Of a stretch of 64,000 nucleotides of DNA, positions 53,473 to 62,428 are shown piece by piece (the stretch's first letter is position 1; each line of letters opens with the position of its first letter). The DNA lies in assembly GCF_024758705.1 (NCBI RefSeq), contig NZ_CP096971.1, forward strand, positions 1,364,001 to 1,428,000. Reading direction: 5' to 3'. The translations under genes were made by a program, and so were the position numbers. Source of the stretch: Sphingomonas sp. SUN019 (GTDB lineage: Bacteria; Pseudomonadota; Alphaproteobacteria; Sphingomonadales; Sphingomonadaceae). The notes beneath the pieces are model-generated. The model worked only from the letters and a program-made list of their open reading frames with translations, did no database searches and was not told where the DNA came from.

Positions 53473-55938
53473 TCAAAGCCCCACGATCCCGCCGTCGTCC
53501 TTGGTAATCACGATCGTCGCGGAGCGTGGACGGCTGGTGCCGGCCTGGCCCGATTGCGACGCCGGCCAGCTCGACGTGATGTTCGCCGGGCTGCCGCCTT
53601 CACCGGGATGCTGGATGTTGATGAAGAGCGATTTGCCGTCCGGCGTCGAGGTGATGCCGGTGATCTCGCATTCCTTCGGGCCGACCAGGAAGCGCTTCAG
53701 CGTCGCGCCCGGTGCCTTGCCGACACGCGCGGTGGCGGTCCCGGTCGCGCCGCCGATCGTGTTGGTGATGGCCTTGGTGCCCCCATCGCCGACGCGGCCG
53801 GGTATGGCGGCCAGCATCATGCAGTTGGTGACGTCGGTGTACGCGCCGTCGTCGGTTTGGATCCACATGATCGGCGCGCTTTGCCCGCCGACGTTGCTTG
53901 GCAGGCTGAACCACAGGCCGTCGGGTGAGGAGAAATCGTTGCTCGCGTCCAGCCCCGACAGGTTGATGTTGGTCGCATCCAGGTCCGAGCCCGAACCGAA
54001 GGCGTACACATCCCAGGTGAAGCTGAGCGCCTCGGTCGTGTCGCCCGCTTCGCGGATGCGGATGATGTGACCGTTGGCGTTGCCGGTCGTCGCGCCGCTG
54101 GTGACCTTCGGATCGACATAGGCGCGCGGGTTGGCGGCATCGGTGTTCGCCACCGTACGCGAACTGTTGTTGGTCAGCGTACAATACATCTCGCCGTTCG
54201 CCGGATTGACCGCGGTCCATTCCGGACGATCCATCCGCGTCGCGCCCAGCGCATCGCCCGCCAGTCGCGCGTTGATCAGCACGTCGGCCTGGTCCGCAAA
54301 GGCATAGGCCGCATTCGCAGCCGTCAGCGGCCCCTGCCCGAAGACCAGCGGGAGCCACGTGCCCGTCCCGTCGGCGGCGAACCTGGCGACGTAGAGCGTG
54401 CCGGAATTGAGGTATTTGTCGCCGGTCGCAAGTCGGTCGCTCGCGCTGGCGTCTGCCGCCGACCACGGCGTGGCGGAGACAAACTTGTAGATATATTCGT
54501 TCTGCGCGTCGTCGCCCATGTAGAACGCCGGTTTCACGCCCGCGATCGTGCGGCCGGGTTCGCAGCCCTCGTGGTTCATCCGGCCGAGCGCAGTGCGCTT
54601 GCGCGGCGTAGAGGCGGGGTCATAGGGATCGATCTCCACCACCCAGCCGAACTGGAACGGCTCGTTGCGGAAATCGGCGGTACCGTCGGCGGCGAGCGTC
54701 GCGTCGGCGGTGGCGTTCCAGCGGCGGAAGGTCGTGTCGCCCGCGGTCGTCGCAACCGCGGTCGACCAGCCGTAATTGCCGGTGCGCGCCTCGGGGATGC
54801 CATATCGCGCCAGGCTGACGTTCTGCTTTGCGTTGCCCGCAGCGGTGCGGACCGCGGCGTCGCCCACGTCGCGGCGGAAATAGCCCGCCCAATTCTCCTC
54901 GTTGGTCGCATAGGTGCGCCACGGGAGGTAGCCGTTCGCACAGTTATTGATCGTGCCGCGGCCCGCGGTCGCGTCCGCCGAATAGGCCGTGCGCAGTCCC
55001 GCGGCTCCACGCACCGGGCCGCTGAACGCCATCACCGTATTCGGCGTGACGCGGCGGTTGAGCGCCGAGGTCTGGTTGTAGGTCCAGCCGCCCGAGCCGC
55101 GCGTGACCTCGATCACCGAAACGCCGTGGCATTCGATCTCCTTCAACGCCTCCGCCGCGGGACGCACGCCCGCAGTCGGCCCGTTGGCGTGGAGATACCC
55201 TTGTGTGATGTTCTCGTGGTTGAGCACTAGCACGCCGCGGCTGTTGTTCGAATCGGGCGTATTGCCGCTGGCGGCGAGGCCGAAGAAACTCATTCCGTCA
55301 TGGTGATCGCCCGCCCGCTTAAAGAAAGTGTCGTCGCGGCCGTCGTTGGCGTACGCGCTGACGCCTGCGGCGATCGGATCGCCGAGGCGATACAGGACGG
55401 TCACCGAATAGCCCGCGGGCACCGTGACGATGTCGTTGCGGTTCTTCGCCACTGCCGCGAAATCGAGCGTCGCGGGCGCGATCGTCACCGTCGTATCGGC
55501 AAACTGGCTCGGGCCGTCAGGACTGGTGCCGGTGAAGCGGAACACGAAAGCGGTGCTCGCTGCCACGGCGGGTGCAGTGAAGCTGGCGTTAGCGGTGTTG
55601 GCGTTTGCCAGGGTCACCGCCGGGCCGCTGACCTGCGTCCAGCCGACCGTCGTGGCGTTCGTGCTGGCGATGCCCGTCAGCGTCACGGTCTTGCCCGCGG
55701 TGGTGTTTAGCGTCTGCCCGGCCGACACCGTGACCGCCTGCGGCCCCTGCCCGTCGTCGCCGCAACCCGCCAGCAGCACGCCGCCAAACGCCGCGGTCGT
55801 CATCGCGGTCAACCCGCCCATCAGCGTTTGGCGGCGCGAATAACGCGACGAGATCATGTCGTTCAGGTGCGGATTGCTGCTTCGGTTGGTGTCGATATCG
55901 CCATCGTCATAGCTGAGCGTCGCGTCGAGAATCGTCAT
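53473..55938 (-). CDS. PhoX-family phosphatase (DUF839), Tat-exported
   Basis: 821 residues. A twin-arginine signal (SSRYSRRQTLMGGLTAMTTA) is followed by LLAGCGDD, an Ig/PKD-like domain (about 65-160, QTLNTTAGKTVTLTGIASTN) and the PhoX/DUF839 propeller: DGMSFFGLAASGNT, LVLNHENITQGYLH, FGWVVEIDPYDPASTPRKRT, ALGRMNHEGC. PhoX enzymes are Ca/Fe alkaline phosphatases induced by phosphate limitation. GGGGGG precedes the ATG at 55938. It is read against rplJ. Confidence 0.9.
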   Translation of the reverse strand: MTILDATLSYDDGDIDTNRSSNPHLNDMISSRYSRRQTLMGGLTAMTTAAFGGVLLAGCGDDGQGPQAVTVSAGQTLNTTAGKTVTLTGIASTNATTVGWTQVSGPAVTLANANTANASFTAPAVAASTAFVFRFTGTSPDGPSQFADTTVTIAPATLDFAAVAKNRNDIVTVPAGYSVTVLYRLGDPIAAGVSAYANDGRDDTFFKRAGDHHDGMSFFGLAASGNTPDSNNSRGVLVLNHENITQGYLHANGPTAGVRPAAEALKEIECHGVSVIEVTRGSGGWTYNQTSALNRRVTPNTVMAFSGPVRGAAGLRTAYSADATAGRGTINNCANGYLPWRTYATNEENWAGYFRRDVGDAAVRTAAGNAKQNVSLARYGIPEARTGNYGWSTAVATTAGDTTFRRWNATADATLAADGTADFRNEPFQFGWVVEIDPYDPASTPRKRTALGRMNHEGCEPGRTIAGVKPAFYMGDDAQNEYIYKFVSATPWSAADASASDRLATGDKYLNSGTLYVARFAADGTGTWLPLVFGQGPLTAANAAYAFADQADVLINARLAGDALGATRMDRPEWTAVNPANGEMYCTLTNNSSRTVANTDAANPRAYVDPKVTSGATTGNANGHIIRIREAGDTTEALSFTWDVYAFGSGSDLDATNINLSGLDASNDFSSPDGLWFSLPSNVGGQSAPIMWIQTDDGAYTDVTNCMMLAAIPGRVGDGGTKAITNTIGGATGTATARVGKAPGATLKRFLVGPKECEITGITSTPDGKSLFINIQHPGEGGSPANITSSWPASQSGQAGTSRPRSATIVITKDDGGIVGL

Positions 55939-56338
55939 ATTGCCCCCCGGTATCCGGTCCGTCGTTGGGCAAGCTGTGGCGGGTGCGCGTGACGCCTGCG
56001 TTGCGTGCGCGTGGCAGTCCGATGGCAGTGACGTGACGGTTCGGAGACTCGTGACTTCGGTTGACCTTTGCGCACAATCCGCTAATGACCCGCGCTTGTT
56101 CGCCCGCCCTTGGGTTGGCGAACGCCGTCCGAGACAGTGGGTGCGCCGGGTTTGCCGTCGCTTAATTTCCCGCCGAGACGGGGACAGGATTTCGCGCGCT
56201 CGTTTCGACGGGCGTCCGTTCGCCGATTCGTATCGGCAAGCCATTCCCCATCGCTGGACACCCGGAGGCACGGTTTCGTGCGTCCGGTTTGTAACCGGGA
56301 TCGCCGCCCCGCGGTGATCTCAAAACGTGGAGAATGGC
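55939..56338 (+). other. 400-base control region between phoX-like gene and rplJ
   Basis: No gene is seen. A TTGACC box near 56060 with TAATGA 16 bases on could start rplJ-rplL. The final 90 bases (CCGGTTTGTAACCGG and GCCGCCCCGCGGTG stems) may be the L10 leader that L10 binds for feedback. No Pho box was recognised for the divergent phosphatase gene. Confidence 0.4.
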
Positions 56339-56854
56339 ATGGATCGTGCGCAGAAGACCGCGGCCGTCGCCGAGCTGAATCGTAACTTTGCCGAAGTTGG
56401 CGTGGTGGTCGTCACCCGCAACCTCGGCCTGACCGTCGCACAGTCCACTGTGCTGCGGAACAAGATGCGTGACGCCGGCGCCAGCTACAAGGTCTCGAAG
56501 AACAAGCTTGCCAGGATCGCGCTCGACGGGACCGACTATGGATCGATCAGCGACATGCTGACCGGCCCGATCGGCCTCGCAACCTCGACCGACCCGGTCG
56601 CAGCCGCCAAGGTTGCGGTCGAATTCGCGAAGACGAACGACAAGTTCGAAATCGTGGGTGGGGCGATGGGCGCGACCGCGCTCGACGTGGAGGGCGTGAA
56701 GGCGCTCGCCACTCTGCCGTCGCTGGACGAACTGCGTGCCAAGATCGTCGGTCTCCTCGTGGCGCCCGCCACGAAGATCGCCACGATCACGCAGGCCCCC
56801 GCGGCGCAACTCGCGCGCGTGCTTTCGGCCTATGCCGAGAAGGAAGCAGCCTGA
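56339..56854 (+). CDS. rplJ: 50S ribosomal protein L10
   Basis: 171 residues, the base of the L7/L12 stalk: [59 protein letters not shown] and [20 protein letters not shown], with the C-terminal helix ([14 protein letters not shown]) that carries L7/L12 dimers. ATG 56339 matches relatives; a start 12 bases upstream adds MENG. It normally represses rplJL through its leader. Confidence 0.95.
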   Translation: MDRAQKTAAVAELNRNFAEVGVVVVTRNLGLTVAQSTVLRNKMRDAGASYKVSKNKLARIALDGTDYGSISDMLTGPIGLATSTDPVAAAKVAVEFAKTNDKFEIVGGAMGATALDVEGVKALATLPSLDELRAKIVGLLVAPATKIATITQAPAAQLARVLSAYAEKEAA

Positions 56855-56914
56855 TTGCAGCTTGTCCCTAGGGACAACCGCATTTGAACTTATCGATACG
56901 AATGGAGAATACAC

Positions 56915-57292
56915 ATGGCAGACCTAAACGCGCTGGTTGACAGCCTGAGCGCACTGACCGTCCTCGAAGCCGCCGAGCTGTCGAAGATGCTCGAAGAGAA
57001 GTGGGGCGTTTCGGCCGCAGCAGCGGTTGCAGCACCTGCGGCTGGCGGCGGCGGCGCAGCCGCTCCGGCAGCTGAAGAGCAGACCGAGTTCGACGTGATC
57101 CTGACCGGCGACGGCGGCAAGAAGATCAACGTCATCAAGGAAGTCCGTGCGATCACCGCGCTCGGCCTGACCGAAGCCAAGACGCTGGTCGAATCGGCTC
57201 CCAAGGCCGTCAAGGAAGGCGTCAACAAGGAAGAGGCCGAGAAGATCAAGGCGCAGCTGGAAGCCGCCGGCGCAACCGTCGAGATCAAGTAA
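56915..57292 (+). CDS. rplL: 50S ribosomal protein L7/L12
   Basis: 125 residues: N-terminal dimer domain ([20 protein letters not shown]), Ala/Gly-rich hinge ([20 protein letters not shown]) and the globular C-terminal domain ([40 protein letters not shown]) that recruits GTPase factors. In most bacteria rpoB follows directly. Here a 3' element, a strong terminator and 5 kb of opposite-strand genes intervene. Confidence 0.96.
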   Translation: MADLNALVDSLSALTVLEAAELSKMLEEKWGVSAAAAVAAPAAGGGGAAAPAAEEQTEFDVILTGDGGKKINVIKEVRAITALGLTEAKTLVESAPKAVKEGVNKEEAEKIKAQLEAAGATVEIK

Positions 57293-57375
57293 GCCGCAGC
57301 GGGCACGCGGGCTGGCAACGCCAGTCCGCGAGACCCGCAAGGCCGGCCGGCGCAGGCGAAAGCCCGCGACCGACG
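57293..57375. repeat. Structured 3' element (copy 4) after rplL
   Basis: Stem GCGGGCTGGC-AAC-GCCAGTCCGC, then GAGACCCGCAAGGCCGGCCG, GGCGAAAGCC-type pairing and the end GCGACCGACG. Same layout as after FAAL, nusG and rplA; the GGCCGGCCGGCGC block is shared exactly with the rplA copy. Confidence 0.65.
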
Positions 57376-57402
57376 TGATCGGCTTCGCCGATCACCGCCA
57401 AG

Positions 57403-57439
57403 AAAAAGGGCGGTCCCAGCAACGGGGCCGCCCTTTTTT
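57403..57439 (+). terminator. Rho-independent terminator of rplJ-rplL
   Basis: AAAGGGCGGTCCC, a short loop, GGGGCCGCCCTTTTTT: a long GC stem followed by six T. Together with the opposite-strand genes that follow, it shows that rpoB is not read through from rplL. Confidence 0.9.
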
Positions 57440-57445
57440 CATCTG

Positions 57446-57558
57446 ATCCTCCCCTGCAAGGGGAGGTGGCAGGCGAAGCCTGACGGAGGGGTGTTGCGCT
57501 ATCAATAGGGGTGACACCCCTCCGGCGCTGCGCGCCACCTCCCCTTGCAGGGGAGGAT
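57446..57558. repeat. 113-bp palindromic repeat downstream of rplL
   Basis: Outer arms ATCCTCCCCTGCAAGGGGAG and its complement bound inner complementary blocks (GAGGGGTGT and ACACCCCTC). The whole can fold into one cruciform. No gene is present. Its CCTCCCC/GGGGAGG core resembles the hairpin at 36085-36107, suggesting a dispersed family. Confidence 0.8.
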
Positions 57559-57569
57559 TTCGGTAGTGC

Positions 57570-58763
57570 CTACCGCCGCACCGCGTGCGGCCGCACCCCG
57601 ATGTTGTCGTACATCCGCGGCGGCTGATCCAGCCAGAACGGCCCGAGCTTCTCCGACCCCGCACGTTCGACGCCCAGCGCATACGCCGCCATCGCCTGGC
57701 GTTCGCCATCGGGGCCAGACTCGATCGCGCGGACCGCGACGACGGGGACGAACATCGGACGTTCCCCCGCCTGCAGCACGGTGATCGCGTCGCGCGCCAT
57801 CGTGCTGAGCGTGCGGACGGTCTTTTCCGCGCCCGGCACGAGATCGAATGCGGGCGTGAACAGGCGTTCGATCGGCCCGCTGAACAGGGCGGCGAGCGCG
57901 GCGTCCTGGCCCGGCTGCGCGCTGGTCAGGCGGATTTCGACGCGGATGTTGCGCAGCGGCTCCGCGCCATCGTTGCGCAGCACGACCGAGACATCGGCGG
58001 TGGCGGTGATCAGGTTGATCCCGGCGCGCCGGACGCTCGGCGCTTCGATCGTCAGCGACGACGGCAGCACCACCGGGGCGGACGGCGGGGGCGGCGTTAG
58101 AAAGCGCGGAGCTGATGCGGCGGCCGGGGTTGGAGCTTCCGGCATTGCGGGTGGCAGCGGTTCGGGTTCCGGCTTCGGCGCGACGTAGACGACCGGCTCT
58201 TCCCACGCGTCCTCGGCGCGGCGGCGGCGAAGGAACATCACGCCGCCGATCAACACCGCCATACCGACCAGCGCGGCGGGAATCAGCCAGATGGGAAACC
58301 CGCCTTCCGGTGGCGGCGTCGTTGCAGCGGTCGGCATGGCCGCAGGCGTCTCGACTGGAGCCGGTGCGATTTCAGCAGGCGCAACGGCTGAGGCTTCAGC
58401 CGGGGTCGGAGCCGTCGCTGGCACAGTAGCGGCGGGCAATGGTGCGCGTCTCGCGACCGGCGCGCGCGGCGTCGGGGTTGCGCTCGGCCGCAACGTCGGC
58501 AGCGTGATCGCCGCGGCGCTGGGGCTCGGCCGGGGCGTCGGCGTCGGCGTCGGCCGCGGTGTAACGCTCGGGGTTACCGAGACCGGCGGCACCAGCGGCG
58601 GCGGGCCGGGCGTGGGGGTCGGCGTCGGGGTGGGCTGCGACGCGGGCAGGCTGAAATTGCCGAGCCCCGGAATCGTCCCCGGCGCATCCTGAGCGGCAAC
58701 CGGCAATGAAAGAGCCGCAAGACAGACGCCGCCCACCAGCCGCGCGAAATTCACGTTACGCAT
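57570..58763 (-). CDS. Exported Pro-rich single-span membrane protein (paralogue A)
   Basis: 397 residues. A signal peptide (VNFARLVGGVCLAALSLPVA), a long Pro/Thr/Ala-rich region with PTPTPTPTP runs (about 45-160), one membrane helix (IWLIPAALVGMAVLIGGVMF) followed by FLRRRRAEDAW, a Pro-rich linker, and a C-terminal beta-rich domain (INLITATADVSVVLRNDGAE, LRNIRVEIRLTSAQPGQ). The C-terminal domain would face the cytoplasm or the periplasm depending on orientation. It is a paralogue of the gene at 60864-62168, with the ester hydrolase between them. Function unknown. Confidence 0.78.
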   Translation of the reverse strand: MRNVNFARLVGGVCLAALSLPVAAQDAPGTIPGLGNFSLPASQPTPTPTPTPGPPPLVPPVSVTPSVTPRPTPTPTPRPSPSAAAITLPTLRPSATPTPRAPVARRAPLPAATVPATAPTPAEASAVAPAEIAPAPVETPAAMPTAATTPPPEGGFPIWLIPAALVGMAVLIGGVMFLRRRRAEDAWEEPVVYVAPKPEPEPLPPAMPEAPTPAAASAPRFLTPPPPSAPVVLPSSLTIEAPSVRRAGINLITATADVSVVLRNDGAEPLRNIRVEIRLTSAQPGQDAALAALFSGPIERLFTPAFDLVPGAEKTVRTLSTMARDAITVLQAGERPMFVPVVAVRAIESGPDGERQAMAAYALGVERAGSEKLGPFWLDQPPRMYDNIGVRPHAVRR

Positions 58764-58794
58764 CACCGACGCCAAGCCCAACCCGGTCCGACCG

Positions 58795-60732
58795 TCAAGG
58801 CTTCGCCTGCGGCTGACCGGTCGCGACGACCGGCAGCCACACCGCGCTCGCCGCAGCCCCGCCACGCTCCAGCGTGACCGTCGCCTTGCGATAGTCCTGC
58901 GGTTTGGCGAGGAAGATGTTCGGCACGAAGGTCTGCGGATTGCGATCGTAGAGCGGGAACAGCGACGACTGCACCTGCACCATGATGCGGTGGCCGGGCT
59001 GGAACACATGGTTCACGGTCGGCAGACGGAATTTGTAGCGCTGCGTCTTGCCCGCGGGGATCGCGGTCGGTTTTTCGAAACTGTTGCGATACCGGCCGCG
59101 GAAGATGTCAAGGCTGACGGCGAGCTGGTATCCGCCCATCTTCGGCGTGTTCGCGACCTCGTCCGGATAGACGTCGATCACCTTCACGACGAAATCGCCG
59201 TCGCTGCCGGTCGTCTTCGCAAAGATGTCCGCGATCGGCGCGCCCGATACGCGCACCGCCTCGGTCAGCGGCGGGGTCTGGTACGTCATCACGTCGGGGC
59301 GGCCGTCGGCGTGGCGCTGATCGCTGACCAGCCATGCACCCCAGCGGCCGTCGCCGAAATTCACCGGGCGCGACAGATGCGGGACGGGCTTGGCGGGATC
59401 GGCGACATAACTGTCGCCGCCCTTCGCGCTGGTGCCGAAACCGAGACCGCCCTCGGCCTGTAGGTAGATCGGCTTCAACGGCGCGTCGCAGCCCGTCTCA
59501 CAGGCGAGCGGCCAGTTGGACAATTTGTCCCAATGATTCTCGCCGGTGTTGTAGATCAGCGCCTGCGGCGGCGTGAACGCGGGGCGGCCATCGCGCAGAT
59601 ACTGGTCGAAGAACGGGAACAGATATTGTTCGCGCCACTGCGCCCCGGTGTCGCCGTCGAACTTCAAATCGCCCAGCGCCGATCCGTCGTAATTCGCCCC
59701 GCTATGCCGCCACGGCCCCATGACGAGGAAGTTGCTGGCCCCCTTGCCTTTCGCCTTCAGCGCCTCCCACGTGGTGATCGCGCCGTACATATCCTCCTGG
59801 TCCCACAGCCCCTGTTCCCACATCGTCGGGACATTCGACGGGTTCGCGGCGAGCAGCTTGTCGAGCGCCTGCCCCTGCCAGAAGGAATCGTACGCCGGGT
59901 GCGACTGGAACCGCCGCCAGTACGGCAGCTGGTCGTAGCCTGATTTCTTCGCCCAATCCCCGGCAGAGCCCACGCGGCGGAACTGTTCGTAATCGTCGTA
60001 GATGCCCGACGGCGGCTCCTTGCCCTCGCCCTTGTAGCCGGTCTGCGAACCGAGCCAGCCGATGTTGGCCAGCCGGAACGCGCCATAGTGGAACCAGTCG
60101 TCGCCCATCCAGCCGTCGATCATCGGGCTTTCGGGTGCGGTCACCTTCAGCGCGGGGTGCGGGTTGAGCAGCGCCATGACGACGGTGAAACCTTCGTAGC
60201 TCGATCCGAGCATCCCGACGCGGCCGTTGCTTTCGGGCAGGTTCGCCTTCTTCACCAGCCAGTCGATCGTGTCGTACGCGTCGGTGGTGTGGTCGGTCTT
60301 CGTCGGGTTCAGCGGGCCGACGACCGGGCGTGTGACGACGTAGTCACCCTCCGACCCGTATTTGCCGCGAATGTCCTGGAAGATGCGGATGTAGCCCGCG
60401 CGCACGAACGGTTCGTCGGCCTGTGGCAGCGCGGAGATCATGTGCGGGCTGTCCATGCGGCTGACGCGCCCGCTGGCATTGTATGGCGTGCGGGTCAGCA
60501 GGATCGGGGCGTTCGTCGCATTCTTCGGCACGATGATGACGGTGTGCAGCTTCACCCCGTCGCGCATCGGGATCATCACCTCGCGCTTCACATAGTCGTA
60601 GGCGTCGGTCGGGGGCGTGAACTTCGCGGGGATGTCGCCCGCAAGTGCAGATGCCTGTTGCGCGGCGACGGGTCCAGAAACGGGCACGACCGCGATCAGC
60701 GCGGCGCAGGTGAGCAGGAACGTCTTACGCAT
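58795..60732 (-). CDS. Alpha-amino-acid ester hydrolase (CocE/NonD family)
   Basis: 645 residues: signal peptide (FLLTCAALIAVVPVSGPVAA), an alpha/beta-hydrolase domain with nucleophile in GMLGSSYEGFTVVMAL (Ser178), LWDQEDMYGAITTWEALKAK (catalytic Asp region), MGPWRHSGANYDGS (catalytic His) and a jelly-roll C-terminal domain (MGGYQLAVSLDIFRGRYRNS, VNHVFQPGHRIMVQVQSSLF). As recalled, it is very close to the Xanthomonas/Acetobacter enzymes that hydrolyse and transfer alpha-amino acyl groups, including beta-lactam side chains. Its natural substrate is unknown. Paralogous membrane-protein genes lie on both sides. Confidence 0.88.
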   Translation of the reverse strand: MRKTFLLTCAALIAVVPVSGPVAAQQASALAGDIPAKFTPPTDAYDYVKREVMIPMRDGVKLHTVIIVPKNATNAPILLTRTPYNASGRVSRMDSPHMISALPQADEPFVRAGYIRIFQDIRGKYGSEGDYVVTRPVVGPLNPTKTDHTTDAYDTIDWLVKKANLPESNGRVGMLGSSYEGFTVVMALLNPHPALKVTAPESPMIDGWMGDDWFHYGAFRLANIGWLGSQTGYKGEGKEPPSGIYDDYEQFRRVGSAGDWAKKSGYDQLPYWRRFQSHPAYDSFWQGQALDKLLAANPSNVPTMWEQGLWDQEDMYGAITTWEALKAKGKGASNFLVMGPWRHSGANYDGSALGDLKFDGDTGAQWREQYLFPFFDQYLRDGRPAFTPPQALIYNTGENHWDKLSNWPLACETGCDAPLKPIYLQAEGGLGFGTSAKGGDSYVADPAKPVPHLSRPVNFGDGRWGAWLVSDQRHADGRPDVMTYQTPPLTEAVRVSGAPIADIFAKTTGSDGDFVVKVIDVYPDEVANTPKMGGYQLAVSLDIFRGRYRNSFEKPTAIPAGKTQRYKFRLPTVNHVFQPGHRIMVQVQSSLFPLYDRNPQTFVPNIFLAKPQDYRKATVTLERGGAAASAVWLPVVATGQPQAKP

Positions 60733-60801
60733 CAGGACACGACCCTTCGGAACAGCAAGCGCAATCGCTTACGCCCGTCATGTGGCTGCGATCAACAAAC
60801 G

Positions 60802-60833
60802 AAAAGGCCCGCCCCTTTTCAGGGACGGGCTTT
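60802..60833 (-). terminator. Terminator after the Pro-rich membrane protein gene
   Basis: On the minus strand AAGCCCGTCCC-TGAAAA-GGGGCGGGCCTT forms a stem with one wobble and is followed by TTCGTTTG. It lies 30 bases after the stop at 60864 and 70 bases before the ester hydrolase start, so the two genes have separate ends. Confidence 0.72.
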
Positions 60834-60863
60834 CCCGGGTCGCGTATCGCTCCCCGGTTCGGA

Positions 60864-62168
60864 TCAGATGCGGACGGGGTCGCGGTAGAGTTGCGCGCTC
60901 ACGTCCTCGCGAAGCAGACGTCCTTCCAGGTCGATCGGCTGGATCGTCGTGCCGTCCTCGGCCAGACCACCGACCAGGAATGCCGCGGAGGTGCGGCCCT
61001 CGCTGCCGTCCGGCAGGCGATAGCGCGCATCGGCGACCACCACCGGCTGGAACGTACCGCCCTCGGGAAGCGAAGCGCGGGTCATGGCGAGCGTCGCGTC
61101 GACGCGCGTCCCCTCGCCCGCCGCGATCGTCTGCGGCGTAACGGTATCGTCGCCCTTGACCAGCATCTGATCGAGGTCGCCGTCATTTCCCGCAGGAAGC
61201 ATGAAAGTCGAGATGCGGACATCCTCCGCCACCATGTTGCCCGCATTGGCGACGGTCAGTTCGATCTCGACGAGCGCTTCGTCCGCACTGGTGCCGGCAC
61301 GGACCGGACGCATCGCGAATTCCAGCCACGGACGGTCGCCGACCGTGTCGGCGGCGGTCAGCGCGGCGACGTCGTCCTTGTGCGCGGTTTCGATCGACGC
61401 ATCTTCAGCGGCGACCGGCGCCACATCGCTGACGTCCGCAGCGATCGGGGCCACCGCCGCGGCTGCAACGACCGGAGCGACCGGAGCGGAGCGAATCGGC
61501 TCCTGCACGATCGGACGCTCGATCACCGGTTCGCGATGCACCACCGGTTCGGCGGCGAGCGGTGGGGTCGCCCATTCGTCCTCCACCGCGGCCTTGCGAC
61601 GGCGCGCCATCAGGAACCACACGCCACCGACGACGATCAGCAGCGCCAGCAACGCCAGCGGCCACATCGGCGGGCCGGGTTCGGCGGCCGGAGTCGGCTC
61701 GGCGGCCTGTTCCTGCGGCTGCTCGGCCGCCGCGGTCGTGTTGCCAACCTCAGTAACCGCATTCGGATCCTCGACGGGGACAGGCGGGGTCTGCGCCGGC
61801 ACGTTCTGGGCCTCGGGCGGCGGAGGGGGCGGCGGGGGTGGCGGAGGCGGCGCTGGTTCCGGGTTTGACGGCGCGTTGGTGCGCCTGACCGCGCCGCTCG
61901 GCGTGATCGCGGCCCGGCGGGCGGACCGAGCCTGGGGGCGCCGCTCGGCGTCCTCGGCAGCGGCCTGCGCGGCGGCTTCGGGATTCACCGGCGTGGCGCT
62001 TTCGCCCGAACCCGTCGACGGCGGCGGTGCGGTGGCGGTGACCGGCGGCGGGGTGACCGGCGCCGCCTGCTCCGCAGGTGCGGCGACTTGCGCCAAGACG
62101 GGGGTGGAAACGAGCGCGGCGGCTGACAGCATCAGGGCGGCGCGGACGGGAAGTCTCTCCTGTTTCAT
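60864..62168 (-). CDS. Exported Pro-rich single-span membrane protein (paralogue B)
   Basis: 434 residues with the same plan as the gene at 57570-58763: signal peptide (AALMLSAAALVSTPVLA), long Pro/Ala-rich segment with a run of 13 Pro (about residues 108-120), one membrane helix (MWPLALLALLIVVGGVWFLM) then ARRRKAAVEDEW, Ala/Val linker and a beta-rich C-terminal domain (VEIELTVANAGNMVAEDVRI, GTFQPVVVADARYRLPDGSE). No catalytic motif is seen. It is divergent from rpoB. The C-terminal domain resembles Ig-like or CARDB-like folds, which is a guess from the NAGN pattern. Confidence 0.78.
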   Translation of the reverse strand: MKQERLPVRAALMLSAAALVSTPVLAQVAAPAEQAAPVTPPPVTATAPPPSTGSGESATPVNPEAAAQAAAEDAERRPQARSARRAAITPSGAVRRTNAPSNPEPAPPPPPPPPPPPPEAQNVPAQTPPVPVEDPNAVTEVGNTTAAAEQPQEQAAEPTPAAEPGPPMWPLALLALLIVVGGVWFLMARRRKAAVEDEWATPPLAAEPVVHREPVIERPIVQEPIRSAPVAPVVAAAAVAPIAADVSDVAPVAAEDASIETAHKDDVAALTAADTVGDRPWLEFAMRPVRAGTSADEALVEIELTVANAGNMVAEDVRISTFMLPAGNDGDLDQMLVKGDDTVTPQTIAAGEGTRVDATLAMTRASLPEGGTFQPVVVADARYRLPDGSEGRTSAAFLVGGLAEDGTTIQPIDLEGRLLREDVSAQLYRDPVRI

Positions 62169-62225
62169 ATCGCCTCAACAACGAATATGGTGAAACGGTT
62201 CCGCGTTCAGAGCCTTGGGGGGCGG

Positions 62226-62254
62226 TTGACGCTTTCCAACACGGCTCCTATATC
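62226..62254 (+). promoter_or_regulatory. Candidate rpoB promoter
   Basis: TTGACG, 17 bases, TATATC: close to the sigma-70 consensus, with about 170 bases of leader before the rpoB start. A dedicated promoter is needed because rplJL ends in a terminator and the genes between run the other way. Confidence 0.6.
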
Positions 62255-62428
62255 GCGTCCCTCACCACAGTTTCGGGAAATGACGCGCCGTCGCGCAGCG
62301 TGTCGTACGAATTGGGACTGGTGGTTTCACGACGCTATCAGGCTGCCGTCATCCGTTCCCGGAATCGACGTGCGGCCTTTTTGCGTCGCTTTATGCGCCC
62401 GTGATATTTGACGAGGGCTGATAGCTAC

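Noticed and set aside
61201-62193. Plus-strand Gly/Ala/Ser-rich frame of 330 codons, like a surface protein
   Set aside because: It is the complement of the Pro/Ala-rich membrane protein gene; the Gly run mirrors the Pro run.
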